From: Muribaculaceae bacterium
Lineage (GTDB): Bacteria; Bacteroidota; Bacteroidia; Bacteroidales; Muribaculaceae
Length of the DNA stretch: 64,000 nucleotides
Assembly: GCA_014867205.1 (NCBI GenBank)
Contig: WGUO01000004.1
Location: 47,536 to 111,535, forward strand
Reading direction: 5' to 3'
In this document: positions 9,354-18,420 of the stretch, piece after piece
Layout: the number at the start of each line of letters is the position of its first letter
Position numbering within the stretch: the first letter of the stretch is position 1
Position numbers and translations under genes: made by a program
Notes under the pieces: generated by a model
Database searches by the model: none
The model's input: the letters and a program-made list of their open reading frames with translations, nothing else
What the model was told of the DNA's origin: nothing

Positions 9354-9458
9354 CATGCTGCGGATCTGAAGCAGTACAACCGTCAGGCCAATCAGATATA
9401 TCGATATCAGGCCCATGCGGTTGATGAGATTCGTTCGGGAGAGGTCTTTCCTTTTCAT
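9348..9458 (-). CDS. Predicted 36-aa single-pass membrane miniprotein
   Basis: The reverse strand from the ATG at 9458 encodes MKRKDLSRTNLINRMG, then a hydrophobic stretch ISIYLIGLTVVLLQI, ending RSML and TAA. It has a basic N-terminus and one membrane helix. Upstream on the same strand, TAATTTTG at 9534-9527 matches the -7 consensus. Its stop overlaps the end of the convergent transferase gene by 6 bases. The family is not recognised; conservation in relatives would decide whether it is real. Confidence 0.45.
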   Translation of the reverse strand: MKRKDLSRTNLINRMGLISIYLIGLTVVLLQIRSML

Positions 9459-9643
9459 GATATTTTAGTTTTAGTGGTTCATATCGGCGAAGTTGAGAAT
9501 TCATCTTCGCTGTCGGTTTCTTACGTTGCAAAATTAGGATGGGTGACTGCGGATATGTGGCAGTGAAATATAAAATAAATCGAAAATATGTGAATATATG
9601 TAAATGGGGCTATGAATTGCACCCTTAACTCGCTGAAAATGTT

Positions 9644-9651
9644 TATCTTTG
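9644..9651 (+). promoter_or_regulatory. -7 element upstream of the HipB-like regulator
   Basis: TATCTTTG fits TAnnTTTG. No clear -33 TTTG is seen at the usual distance. The leader to the ATG at 9763 would be about 100 nt. Confidence 0.45.
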
Positions 9652-9762
9652 CAAAAAAAATAAAGATAGTTGTAATTCTTCATCGGGAAGAGGTGAGATA
9701 TAAAGACAAAAATCTATTTTAGATGTCATGATTGAATCCGCCCGTAGAAACTGCTACTTACA

Positions 9763-9954
9763 ATGAATATAGGACAGGAAATCAAGTCACGCCGTCAGGA
9801 ACTGCGATTGACGCAGCAGGCACTCGCCGATATGTCAGGTGTAAGTGTCCGGATGATCAAGTCAATCGAGGGAGATTATGCTAATCCGTCGTTAAAGACG
9901 ATTGAGAAGCGACTTGTGCCGCTCGGTCTGTGCATCCGCATCATCGAGGCCTGA
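9763..9954 (+). CDS. XRE-family HTH regulator (HipB-like), orphan
   Basis: 63 aa. Nearly the whole protein is one Cro/C1-type helix-turn-helix (IKSRRQELRLTQQALADMSG, then VSVRMIKSIEGDYANPSLKT). The C-terminus resembles the short HipB family antitoxins that pair with HipA kinases. No hipA or other partner follows; the gene runs straight into a strong terminator. It may be a stand-alone regulator or the remnant of a toxin-antitoxin pair. Confidence 0.8.
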   Translation: MNIGQEIKSRRQELRLTQQALADMSGVSVRMIKSIEGDYANPSLKTIEKRLVPLGLCIRIIEA

Positions 9955-9966
9955 GCACACAAAACC

Positions 9967-10029
9967 AAATCAAACAGGGCGCAAGGGCTGTGTATGTTGC
10001 ATACACAGCCCTTGCGCCCTGTTTGATTT
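9967..10029. terminator. Perfect 30-bp inverted-repeat bidirectional terminator
   Basis: The left arm at 9967-9996 and right arm at 10000-10029 are exact reverse complements around a 3-base TTG loop. The arms begin AAATCAAACAGGG and end CCCTGTTTGATTT, so both strands end in a T-rich flank. It sits between the convergent regulator (9763) and glycosidase (10068) genes. Confidence 0.9.
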
Positions 10030-10067
10030 ACGTCGGATACCGTTTATCTGAACTCCCTCTCCGGTTG

Positions 10068-11567
10068 TCAGTCCTTGTTGTAGATGAAGATGGGTTTGGA
10101 CTCGCGGTTCATGCGGTCGAGGGTGGTCACGGCGTAGGTCGCACCCGGCTCGCCGTCGATCTTCACGCGGGTGTAGGGAGTCAGGGCGATAATCGTCTGC
10201 GCGTCATCGATATCCTGGGTCTCGCCGGGGAAGAACTGGTAAACCACATACTTGACAACGTCAGTTGCCGACTGGGTGCGTCCCTGGCGCGGACTTTTCC
10301 ACGTCAGGAAATAATCCTTGCCGTCACGCTCAATCTTCAGGTCGCTGACCGCCGATGGCTTTTTGTTCTTGCCGCCATAGGCCGGCGGGAGCGCGATTGT
10401 GCTCTGATACTTCATGGCCAGCGAGTCAGCCGCCCCCTTGTAGTTGCCCGTCACCCAGTAGCCGTGCCACCACACGTTGCCCTTGACGTTGGGCAGACGG
10501 CGCGACAATCTCATCTTCGTGTCGAGCTCATTCCGGTCATGGTTGCCGGGATCGGCCACATCCATGGTCCGTTTCACATCCTGACCGATATAGATGTCGA
10601 CGCCGTTGGCGTTGTCGTTCCACCACTGGGCCAGATGACGGCTCGGGGCCGCCTTCGTGTCGAGGTTCCAGTAAAGCTGCGGCGCAAGATAGTCAATCCA
10701 TCCCTTGCGCGCCCAAAGCGTCACGTCGGCATAGAGGTCGTCGTAGTTCTGCAGTCCCGAGCTGTTGCTTCCCTTCGGGTCGCTCTTCTTATTGCGCCAG
10801 ATGCCGAACGGACTCACACCGAACCTTATCCAGGGCTTCTTATCCTTGATTGTGCGGTGCATCTGCTCTATGAGCAGGTCGACATTGTGGCGACGCCAGT
10901 CGCCACGGTTCATTCCCTCGCCAAATTTTGCATAACTCTTGTCGTCGGGAATCGCCTTGCCAGGAGCGGGGTATGGGTAGAAGTAGTCGTCGATATGGAT
11001 GCCGTCGACGTCATAGCGGTCGATGATATCTGTTATGACCTCGCAGATGAAATCACGGTTCTCCTGATATGCCGGGTCGAAGAGAATCTGCCCGTTGTAG
11101 CGGAAGAAACGCTCCGGATGCTTGTTCGACATATGGTCGGCTGCGAGCACCTCCTTGGCTGTCGAGGTGACACGGTACGGATTGAGCCACGCGTGGAACT
11201 CCATTCCGCGCTTGTGGGCCTCCTCGATGGCATACTCCATCGGGTCCCACATGGGCGAGGGTGCCTTGCCCCTCTTGCCGGTAAGCCATGCGCTCCAAGG
11301 CTCGAGGTCGGACTTATAGACAGCGTCGGCAGTCGGGCGGACCTGGAAGAACACGGCGTTGCAGCCGGCATCCTTGAGTTTGTCGAACTGGTCGCGGATA
11401 TATGCCTTGGCCTGTTCGGTCGACTTGTTCTGCCACTGGCTCTGGCCTATGACATGCAGCCATGCGCCGCGGAACTCCCGCTTGGGATTCTGTGCCACGA
11501 CAGAGGCGATGCCCAGGGCCAGACAGGCTGCTAAGAGTATGGTCTTTCTAAATGCTTTTATTTTCAT
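10068..11567 (-). CDS. Secreted GHL10/DUF187 family 10-like glycosyl hydrolase
   Basis: 499 aa. A Sec signal peptide (about 1-26, ...SVVAQ) is followed by a TIM-barrel domain: REFRGAWLHVIGQSQW, AGCNAVFFQVRPTADAVYKS, MEFHAWLNPYRVT and DVDGIHIDDYFYPYP. These are the motifs of the GHL10 (DUF187, YngK-like) glycosidase family. The C-terminal 100 residues look like a fibronectin III-type domain. The protein is likely periplasmic or surface-located and acts on glycan or cell-wall linked sugar; the substrate cannot be told. It is transcribed toward the 9967-10029 terminator. Confidence 0.88.
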   Translation of the reverse strand: MKIKAFRKTILLAACLALGIASVVAQNPKREFRGAWLHVIGQSQWQNKSTEQAKAYIRDQFDKLKDAGCNAVFFQVRPTADAVYKSDLEPWSAWLTGKRGKAPSPMWDPMEYAIEEAHKRGMEFHAWLNPYRVTSTAKEVLAADHMSNKHPERFFRYNGQILFDPAYQENRDFICEVITDIIDRYDVDGIHIDDYFYPYPAPGKAIPDDKSYAKFGEGMNRGDWRRHNVDLLIEQMHRTIKDKKPWIRFGVSPFGIWRNKKSDPKGSNSSGLQNYDDLYADVTLWARKGWIDYLAPQLYWNLDTKAAPSRHLAQWWNDNANGVDIYIGQDVKRTMDVADPGNHDRNELDTKMRLSRRLPNVKGNVWWHGYWVTGNYKGAADSLAMKYQSTIALPPAYGGKNKKPSAVSDLKIERDGKDYFLTWKSPRQGRTQSATDVVKYVVYQFFPGETQDIDDAQTIIALTPYTRVKIDGEPGATYAVTTLDRMNRESKPIFIYNKD

Positions 11568-11616
11568 TATGTCGTGTGGTCTTCAATTATTATGATAATG
11601 GCACCGGGCGTTCTTG

Positions 11617-12378
11617 CTACTGTCCGATGCTGATGCCAAAGAGGGCATAATCCATCAATGCCGGGTCGTCTGGGCATATCTCGCGCATGCGCGAGGTGAT
11701 GATCTCGCAGCTCCGGCGGTCGTTGGCCTTGCGGTCGAGTATGCCGAGGTCGCGGGCCGTGTTGCCCACATGCACGTCGAGGGGTATATAGAGTTTGCTT
11801 TTAGGTATGCTTTTCCACACCCCCATGTCGACAATTCCGTCATCCCTGACGAGCCACCGCAGAGCCATATTGATACGCTTGAGGGCAGTGACGCGCAGGT
11901 TGGTCGGCAGACATTGCGCGCAACAGACACCGCCGTTGGCCTGCTCGGTGATGCTCTTCATCTGCTCTACAAGTCGCCATGCCGGCGCATCATCTTCTCC
12001 CGCTCGGATTGAGGCGGCAAAAGCGTCAAGAGACTCGTGACGGCTGTAAATCTCGCGCAGGCCTCGCAGGTACCAGCTGAAGTCACGCGCGAAAAAAGTG
12101 CGGTGTATATTCATGCCCGGGTCAAGATCCTCATATCCGCGGTCCATCATGTAGGCGTAGGGCTGCTGGTCCATAAGCGTGAGCATCCGCTCCGCATCGC
12201 GAAGTATCATGGAGCGCTTGCCCCACGAGATGGCGGCGACAAGCAGCGAGACAATCTCGATGTCGCGCAAGTCAGAGAACCGGCGAGGAAACTGTACAGG
12301 ATCCTCGCCGATAAATTCGGGTCTGTTGATGCGGGTGGCCTCGCTCAACAGCAGCTCATTAATCTCCGACGCTGTCAT
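11617..12378 (-). CDS. TIGR02757/DUF2400 family protein
   Basis: 253 aa. It carries the family pattern RFSDLRDIEIVSLLVAAISW, then GKRSMILRDAERML, NGGVCCAQCLP and a C-terminal ALFGISIG. The family is common in Bacteroidetes and helical throughout; the biochemical role is unknown to me. The start codon overlaps the stop of the upstream lipoprotein by 4 bases (ATGA), so translation is probably coupled. Confidence 0.8.
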   Translation of the reverse strand: MTASEINELLLSEATRINRPEFIGEDPVQFPRRFSDLRDIEIVSLLVAAISWGKRSMILRDAERMLTLMDQQPYAYMMDRGYEDLDPGMNIHRTFFARDFSWYLRGLREIYSRHESLDAFAASIRAGEDDAPAWRLVEQMKSITEQANGGVCCAQCLPTNLRVTALKRINMALRWLVRDDGIVDMGVWKSIPKSKLYIPLDVHVGNTARDLGILDRKANDRRSCEIITSRMREICPDDPALMDYALFGISIGQ

Positions 12379-12710
12379 TTCGGCGCGTGTCGTTGGATTT
12401 CCTCTGCGACCGAGGCGTCAACAGTGCGTACCGTCGAGATGAACGCCGAGTCGAATGCCGCGCGGCTCTGCGGCAGCGAGTCGAAGCGTGCGCGACGTGA
12501 TCCGGCCTCGACCAGACGGTGCTGCAACTCGATGGTGTCGTTCCACTTGCTGAAGATAAATGCGCGGGCGGCATTGCGGCCTTCGAGCCGTGCCTCCTCG
12601 ATCTGCTGTGCGGTCTCGACGGCCGCCGCCTGCTCACCCTTTGACGAGCAGGCGGCCGCAAGGACCATCACTGCGGCAAATGCCGCTATTGTGTGAGGTA
12701 AATGTCTCAT
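12375..12710 (-). CDS. Small hypothetical lipoprotein
   Basis: 111 aa. The signal peptide has a lipobox LAAAC (Cys21) followed by SSKGEQAAAVETAQQIEEAR, then an Ala-rich, probably helical domain (residues about 30-108). The family is not recognised. It lies 9 bases downstream of the S9 peptidase gene and overlaps the TIGR02757 gene by 4 bases, so it belongs to the same minus-strand transcript. A periplasmic lipid-anchored location is inferred. Confidence 0.72.
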   Translation of the reverse strand: MRHLPHTIAAFAAVMVLAAACSSKGEQAAAVETAQQIEEARLEGRNAARAFIFSKWNDTIELQHRLVEAGSRRARFDSLPQSRAAFDSAFISTVRTVDASVAEEIQRHAPK

Positions 12711-12719
12711 TTGTCTGTG

Positions 12720-15257
12720 TTATTTATTTCCGTACAGGCTGTTCCACCAGCGCGGATCATCCTGCAGGTATTTGGCAAACCATGCCATGATCGTGTTCTG
12801 CCATGCCAGTTTGTTGTCAAAACCGGAGATGACGTGATTCTCATCCTGAACTGTTATGAACTCCACATCGCGTCCCAGAATCTTCAGGGCGTTGAAAAGC
12901 TGGATGCTCTCGCCGATAGGCACGTTGGTGTCGACGGTGCCGTGAAGCAGCAGGAGAGGTGTGTGGATCTTGTCGGCGTTGAAGAGCGATCCCTGCTTCG
13001 TGAAGAGCTCGGGGTCGGTCCAGGGATAACTCTTGGCGGCCGCCACGCTGTTGTATGAATAGCCCCAGTAGCCCTCGCCCCAATATGAGGTAACGTTCGA
13101 GATGCCGGCATGCGACACGGCAGCCGCGAATATGTCGGTCAGTGTCTGGAGATACTGCGTCATGAAGCCGCCGTAACTTGCGCCGATGCAGCCGATCTTC
13201 TTGTCGTTGACAAACGGATGCTCTTTGCAGAACCTCTTGGTGCCCTCGATAATCTCCTCGGCGGTGCGCTTGCCCCAGGCGTTGACGTGGCGTGCCGAGT
13301 ACTCCTGGCCGTAACCGGTGGTGCCGCTCGGGTTAAGCACATATACCACATAGTCGCGTGAGGCGAATACCTGCGGCGAGTAGAGGTGATAGAATGTGGC
13401 GTTCGAGGGGGATGTGCCTCCGTAGTAATATACAATCAGAGGATACTTTTTCGAGGCGTCGAAGTCAGGGGGCAGACACATCCATCCGTCTACGACCGTG
13501 CCGTCGGCGGCTGTGAACTTCCAGGGCTGCATGTCGCCGAACTTTATGTCGCGTGTGGTCTCGGCCAGCGGGTCGGCCACGAGTGTCGAGGTTCCCTTCT
13601 TAAGGTTGTAGAGGTAGGCCGCACCGTCGTTGGTGAAGGAGCCACCGTAGTATGCGAGCCAGGTGGCCTCATTCTCACCCATGCTGAATCCGCGCACGTA
13701 GTCCAGGTCAGACTTCAGACGGTCGATCTTTCCCGATTTGGGGTCGAGGCAGTAGACATACTTCATGAAACCGGTCTCACCTAAGAAGTAGATCTTGTTG
13801 TCAGCGTGGTTCCACTCGACCCTCGACTCAACAGAGGGGTCGAAATCGCGGGTCATGGCGCGTGCGCTGCGGCTTGCGATGTCGTAGATGTAGCCCTGGC
13901 CGTCGAAGTCGTTGCCGATCTCATGCGGCGCGTAGTTTGCGCCGATGCCGTCGAAGGCTGCCGGACCGGCTACGATGAATAGCTCTCGGCCGTCGGGCGA
14001 ATATACGGCATTGCTCAGAGTGGACTCGAAGTTACGAATCAGTGTGTCGCACCTCAGTGTGTTGAGGTCCATCTGCACGAGTGTCGTGTTGTAGAAGGGG
14101 TAGCGGTCGGGTGTCTGCTGAGCCGAGCCATAGAGCATCTTTCCGCCGTCGGGCGTGAAACTGTAGATGCTCGTGGTAGAGCCGCCGTAGGTCAAAGGAA
14201 CCGAGACATGGCTCTTCAGGTCGTAGCGCATTATGTAGCTGCGGTCACGGTCGCCCGGGATGCGGTCGTCGGGATTCAGGTAGCGGTACATTGGCCCGCT
14301 TCCTTTCTCGGCCTCAATCTGCTTGTAGTAGAAGAGATAGCGACCGTCGGGCGAGAAAGTCACGTCGTTGTCGGGGATTCCCTTGGCCATGACAGATGTG
14401 CGCATCGAGGGCACGTCGGTGCGGTATACGTCAAACACGTCGCCACGAGCCGTGGTGAAGCAGAAGGCCGACTGGCCGGGCAGCCACTGAGCGCGGGTGT
14501 CTATATCCTCGCTGAGCACGCGTCCGGTGGCTGTCTCCGACAGGCGCGCGCGCCATATGGTCTCCTTGGCCGAGACCTGCTCGCGGGTTACGGCGATCAG
14601 GTACTTACCGTCGTCAGAGAGGCTCAGTGAGTAGGTGCGCTCTCCGGTCATCGTGGTCAGCGGCGACACACGGCGCGACTGTGTCGGAGATGCCGACACT
14701 GCGACATCCTTGAACTCGTCGGCAGGCACGAACTCGAGCTTGAAATCGGGTGCGCTCTTATCGTCAGGCATGCCGAGTATGTCGACCGTAATGTCATAGT
14801 CGGCCTCCGGGTTAAGCTCGAGTTCGGTCTCGGCGTCAGCGGGAAGTGAGTCGGCTGCTGACTTGGTTATCTTTGTCTCGCCGTTTACCTTGACGGCTGC
14901 GCGTGCCGTGGAGTTGAGCACAAGGCGACCCTTGGCAAACCGCCCGGCGCGCAGGCGCGACGTGAACGTATGGAGCATCGGCACATCGGCCTCGGTGGCG
15001 AGGCGCAGACGTCCCGCGGTGTCGGGAACCATCGTGGTCCAGCCGGCAGCCTCCGGACCCGGCACATAGCCGCGTGCCTTCAGCAGGTCCTCGGCCTTGA
15101 ACGGATTCTCCTTCTGTATCGAGTCGGGGGTGGCGGGCACGAACAGGCGTTCGGCCGGGGCAGCCTTGAACTCTCTGAAAGTATAGGCCGACGCCATAAG
15201 GGCGCCGGCTGCTACTGCCGCTCCCACTGCGAGCAGCATGCCTTCTCTTTTTCTCAT
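12720..15257 (-). CDS. S9 family prolyl oligopeptidase/DPP-IV-like peptidase
   Basis: 845 aa from ATG 15257. An in-frame ATG at 15290 would overlap the upstream FKBP gene and is less likely. N-terminal signal or anchor (MLLAVGAAVAAGALMASAY), a beta-propeller region (about 200-570 with repeats such as FSPDGRYLFYY and YSPDGRELFIV) and a C-terminal alpha/beta hydrolase. The catalytic triad is visible: Ser in GASYGGF (near 690), Asp in HGTVDTNVP and His in DENHVIS. It cleaves short peptides after Pro/Ala in the periplasm in its family. The gene is 13 bases downstream of the FKBP gene. Confidence 0.9.
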   Translation of the reverse strand: MRKREGMLLAVGAAVAAGALMASAYTFREFKAAPAERLFVPATPDSIQKENPFKAEDLLKARGYVPGPEAAGWTTMVPDTAGRLRLATEADVPMLHTFTSRLRAGRFAKGRLVLNSTARAAVKVNGETKITKSAADSLPADAETELELNPEADYDITVDILGMPDDKSAPDFKLEFVPADEFKDVAVSASPTQSRRVSPLTTMTGERTYSLSLSDDGKYLIAVTREQVSAKETIWRARLSETATGRVLSEDIDTRAQWLPGQSAFCFTTARGDVFDVYRTDVPSMRTSVMAKGIPDNDVTFSPDGRYLFYYKQIEAEKGSGPMYRYLNPDDRIPGDRDRSYIMRYDLKSHVSVPLTYGGSTTSIYSFTPDGGKMLYGSAQQTPDRYPFYNTTLVQMDLNTLRCDTLIRNFESTLSNAVYSPDGRELFIVAGPAAFDGIGANYAPHEIGNDFDGQGYIYDIASRSARAMTRDFDPSVESRVEWNHADNKIYFLGETGFMKYVYCLDPKSGKIDRLKSDLDYVRGFSMGENEATWLAYYGGSFTNDGAAYLYNLKKGTSTLVADPLAETTRDIKFGDMQPWKFTAADGTVVDGWMCLPPDFDASKKYPLIVYYYGGTSPSNATFYHLYSPQVFASRDYVVYVLNPSGTTGYGQEYSARHVNAWGKRTAEEIIEGTKRFCKEHPFVNDKKIGCIGASYGGFMTQYLQTLTDIFAAAVSHAGISNVTSYWGEGYWGYSYNSVAAAKSYPWTDPELFTKQGSLFNADKIHTPLLLLHGTVDTNVPIGESIQLFNALKILGRDVEFITVQDENHVISGFDNKLAWQNTIMAWFAKYLQDDPRWWNSLYGNK

Positions 15258-15270
15258 ATTCGTGTCGGTA

Positions 15271-15798
15271 TTAGTTGTAAGGTTTCTCAAGCGCCTTTAT
15301 GTCCTTGATCTTCATGTGGTAGATCAGGTTCGTGTAAGGGAGCATAGTGCCGCTCATCTGCGAGCCGTAGCCGCTGGGGTAGGGCACAATCACTGTCGCA
15401 GAGTCTCCCACATGCATTGTGGTCATGGCGATCCACATTCCGATGACGTTGCCGTTAGGCTTGCTGCGGTAGACGCTGTCGCCGGTGAGCACGCCGTAGG
15501 AGTTCTCAAGTTTCTTGCCGTTGATGTCCTCGAGCTCATACTTGATGTCGACTGTCGAGTTAGACATTGCGACAAGGTTGCCGGCGGTCAGCGCGCGGTC
15601 ATTGTGCCACTTGATGTAGACGGAATTCTGCGGCGCCCAGTCGGGTGTGATCTTCTCGAACTCCTCGGTATTGATGGCCTTGATGTAGGCATCGTTGGTA
15701 TCGCGCCATGCGTCGTAGTCATCCGCCTCACCCTTGAGGCAGGACGACAGTGAGAGCGAGGCGAGGGCTATGCCCGCGTATATCAGTACTCTTTTCAT
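15271..15798 (-). CDS. FKBP-type peptidyl-prolyl isomerase lipoprotein
   Basis: 175 aa. Lipoprotein signal with LSSC (Cys20). The C-terminal half carries FKBP features: VDIKYELEDINGKKLE, GMWIAMTTMHVGDSATVIVP, YPSGYGSQ and LIYHMKIKDI. A periplasmic proline isomerase/chaperone is likely. In Bacteroidales, genes of this type commonly follow glyS, as here with LemA in between. Active-site aromatics of classical FKBP are only partly kept, so activity is not certain. Confidence 0.82.
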   Translation of the reverse strand: MKRVLIYAGIALASLSLSSCLKGEADDYDAWRDTNDAYIKAINTEEFEKITPDWAPQNSVYIKWHNDRALTAGNLVAMSNSTVDIKYELEDINGKKLENSYGVLTGDSVYRSKPNGNVIGMWIAMTTMHVGDSATVIVPYPSGYGSQMSGTMLPYTNLIYHMKIKDIKALEKPYN

Positions 15799-15828
15799 GT
15801 GTCGTAAAATCTATGGTGAGGTTGATGC

Positions 15829-16416
15829 TCAGAACTTTACCTCGGGGGCCTTCTCCGCACCGGCCTCGGCCTTGAACTGCGGCTTAGCATCGAAACCGAA
15901 CCAGCCGGCATAGATGTTGGTGGGGAATTTCTTGATTGCCGTGTTATAGTCGCGCACCACCTCTGTGTACCGCATGCGCTCGGTGGCGATGCGGTTCTCG
16001 GTTCCCTCGAGCTGGGCCTGCAGGTTGAGGAAGTTCTCGTTGGCCTTCAGGTCGGGATAGGCCTCGCTGACGGCGAGCAGTGACTTGAGGGCACCGCTGA
16101 GCTCGTTCTGTGCCTGCTGGTATTTGGCCAGGTTCTCCTCAGTCAGGTCGTCGGCGCTGAGAGTGATTGAGGTCGCCTTTGCGCGGGCCTCGGTCACCTT
16201 GGTGAGTGTCGCCTCCTCATGGGTGGCATATCCCTTGACGGTGTTGACGAGGTTGGGGATCAGGTCGGCGCGGCGCTGGTACTGGTTCTCGACCTGTGCC
16301 CATGCATGGTCGACGCCCTGCTGCTTCTCGACGAGGCTGTTGTAGTTGCACGACGTCAGGCTTGTGGCAGCCACAATAGCCACCAGCAGCATCGATATTT
16401 TCTTGATGATGTTCAT
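15829..16416 (-). CDS. LemA family lipoprotein/membrane protein
   Basis: 195 aa. N-terminal signal MLLVAIVAATSLTSC (lipobox Cys). The LemA coiled-coil core is clear: VDHAWAQVENQYQRRADLIP, NLVNTVKGYATHEEATLT, then RIATERMRYTEVVRDYN and a closing IKKFPTNIYAGWFGF. LemA proteins are long helical envelope proteins of uncertain function. The usual TPM-domain partner is not in the window. Confidence 0.92.
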   Translation of the reverse strand: MNIIKKISMLLVAIVAATSLTSCNYNSLVEKQQGVDHAWAQVENQYQRRADLIPNLVNTVKGYATHEEATLTKVTEARAKATSITLSADDLTEENLAKYQQAQNELSGALKSLLAVSEAYPDLKANENFLNLQAQLEGTENRIATERMRYTEVVRDYNTAIKKFPTNIYAGWFGFDAKPQFKAEAGAEKAPEVKF

Positions 16417-16477
16417 TTTCTATTTGTTATGGGAATTCCTGCCGCCGCATGTCTATAGGCGACGGCAGGTGAAATCC

Positions 16478-18022
16478 TTAGATTAATTTCTTAAGCAGCG
16501 AGTTGAGGCTGACCTTCTCGCCGAGTATCTTCTCAAGCTCATCGACATTGACGCGGCGCTGCTCCATCGAGTCGCGCTCGCGCAGAGTCACGGTGTTGTC
16601 CTCGAGTGTCTGATGGTCAACGGTGATGCAGTAGGGGGTGCCTATGGCATCCTGACGGCGGTAACGCTTGCCGATCGAGTCCTTCTCGTCGTACTGGCAG
16701 GTGAAGTCGAAGCGGAGACGGTGCTGGATCTCGCGGGCCTTCTCGGGGAGACCATCCTTTTTGACGAGCGGAAGCACGGCGCATTTCACCGGCGCGATCG
16801 GTGCAGGGAAGTGGAGCACCACGCGGCTGTCGCCGTTGCCGAGGTCCTGGGCCTCGTAGCACGAGCAGAGCACGCTGAGGAACATGCGGTCAACGCCTAT
16901 CGAGGTCTCGATTACGTAGGGCACGTAACTTTCGTTGAGTTCGGGGTCGAAGTACTTGATGTTCTTGCCAGAGAACTTCTCATGCTGCGAGAGATCGAAG
17001 TTGGTGCGCGAGTGGATACCCTCAACCTCCTTGAATCCGAACGGCATCTGGAACTCGATGTCGGTGGCTGCGTTGGCGTAGTGCGCGAGTTTCTCGTGGT
17101 CGTGGAAACGGTACTTCTCGTCGCCGAGGCCAAGGGCCTTGTGCCAGCGCAGACGGGTCTGGCGCCAGTGGTCGAACCATTTCAGTTCCTCGCCGGGGCG
17201 AACGAAGAACTGCATCTCCATCTGCTCGAACTCGCGCATGCGGAATATGAACTGACGGGCCACGATCTCGTTGCGGAACGCCTTGCCTATCTGTGCGATA
17301 CCGAACGGTATGCGCATGCGGCCTGTCTTCTGCACGTTGAGGTAGTTGACGAATATTCCCTGTGCAGTCTCGGGGCGGAGGTAGACCTCCATGGCGCCGT
17401 CGGCCGTCGAGCCCATCTCGGTCTTGAACATCAGGTTGAACTGGCGCACGTCGGTCCAGTTGCGTGTGCCGCTGATCGGGTCTACTATCTCGTAGTCGAG
17501 GATGATCTGCTTGAGTCCGGCCAGGTCGTTGGCGTTCATCGCCTCGGAGTAGCGGGTGTGGAGCTCGTCGCGCTTGCGTGCGTTCTCGAGCACGCGCGGG
17601 TTGGTCTGGCGGAACATCGCCTCGTCAAAACTCTCGCCGAAACGCTTGGCGGCCTTGGCGACCTCCTTGTTGATCTTCTCGTCGAACTTTGCGATCTCGT
17701 CCTCGATCAGCACGTCGGCACGGTATCTCTTCTTCGAGTCCTTGTTGTCGATCAGCGGGTCGTTGAAGGCGTCTACGTGACCGGATGCCTTCCAGATGGT
17801 CGGGTGCATGAAGATGGCCGAGTCGATGCCCACGATGTTGTCGTTGAGCATCGTCATCGCTTCCCACCAGTAGCGCTTGATATTGTTCTTGAGCTCCACG
17901 CCGTTCTGGCCGTAGTCGTATACGGCGGAGAGTCCGTCGTAGATCTCACTTGATTGGAACACAAACCCATACTCCTTGGCATGAGCCACGATTGTCTTGA
18001 AAACGTCTTCCTGTTTTGCCAT
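16478..18022 (-). CDS. glyS: Glycyl-tRNA synthetase, class II homodimeric type
   Basis: 514 aa. Charges tRNA-Gly with glycine. The start MAKQEDVFKTIVAHAKEYGF and the class II motifs are visible: RPETAQGIFVNYLNV (motif 2 region), AFRNEIVARQFIFRMREFEQ and GVDRMFLSVLCS (motif 3 region), with a C-terminal anticodon-binding domain (APVKCAVLPLVKKDGL). Length fits the alpha2 type. The gene heads a minus-strand run with LemA and FKBP. Confidence 0.96.
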   Translation of the reverse strand: MAKQEDVFKTIVAHAKEYGFVFQSSEIYDGLSAVYDYGQNGVELKNNIKRYWWEAMTMLNDNIVGIDSAIFMHPTIWKASGHVDAFNDPLIDNKDSKKRYRADVLIEDEIAKFDEKINKEVAKAAKRFGESFDEAMFRQTNPRVLENARKRDELHTRYSEAMNANDLAGLKQIILDYEIVDPISGTRNWTDVRQFNLMFKTEMGSTADGAMEVYLRPETAQGIFVNYLNVQKTGRMRIPFGIAQIGKAFRNEIVARQFIFRMREFEQMEMQFFVRPGEELKWFDHWRQTRLRWHKALGLGDEKYRFHDHEKLAHYANAATDIEFQMPFGFKEVEGIHSRTNFDLSQHEKFSGKNIKYFDPELNESYVPYVIETSIGVDRMFLSVLCSCYEAQDLGNGDSRVVLHFPAPIAPVKCAVLPLVKKDGLPEKAREIQHRLRFDFTCQYDEKDSIGKRYRRQDAIGTPYCITVDHQTLEDNTVTLRERDSMEQRRVNVDELEKILGEKVSLNSLLKKLI

Positions 18023-18420
18023 TGTTCTGAGGCTTTATCTTGTTGATTTATTATTTCTTTTCGGTTTATGCGCATGCCTTGAGGCACCATATGTCTGACT
18101 CAGGGTAATGAAGTCTGCCGCGAACGGATAGGGAGCCTGCTGCGTGATATGCGCAATTATCAATCTGCAAATTTAACAAATTTCCCGGAAGTTTCCTATC
18201 ATTTTCAGTTGCTTTGCCCATTTTTGCGGTGAGTTTGTCGCCAGATCGGTGCAAAAAATGTGAAAATTGTAATATTTCTATATTTTTATTGGTGGGTTTG
18301 GCGGGAAAAAGATGGTGGTTCAGTGTTTATTCTAAAGAAGGCAGAACTGAGGAAACTCGAGAGGAATGAAGAATCCGCCCGGCCCCGCTTCAGCAATCCA
18401 AAAGATAAAACAGGAATATT
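18023..18420. promoter_or_regulatory. Divergent intergenic region, glyS promoter candidate
   Basis: 398 bases between divergent genes. On the minus strand TAAATTTG at 18175-18168 matches the -7 element for glyS with a roughly 140-nt leader; the -33 box is weak. No clear promoter for the plus-strand gene at 18421 was found; an AT-rich stretch at about 18250-18295 is the likely place. No gene is visible. Confidence 0.4.

Noticed and set aside
9967..10029. The 30-bp inverted repeat as an insertion-sequence end.
   Set aside because: It is a tight hairpin with a 3-base loop between convergent genes and there is no transposase nearby.
9930..11534. A 534-codon open frame opposite the GHL10 glycosidase gene.
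   Set aside because: It is antisense to a clear secreted enzyme and has no recognisable protein features; a GC-rich shadow frame.
16613..17953. A 446-codon open frame opposite glyS.
   Set aside because: Antisense to an unmistakable synthetase gene; composition (Val/Glu/His-rich) typical of a shadow frame.
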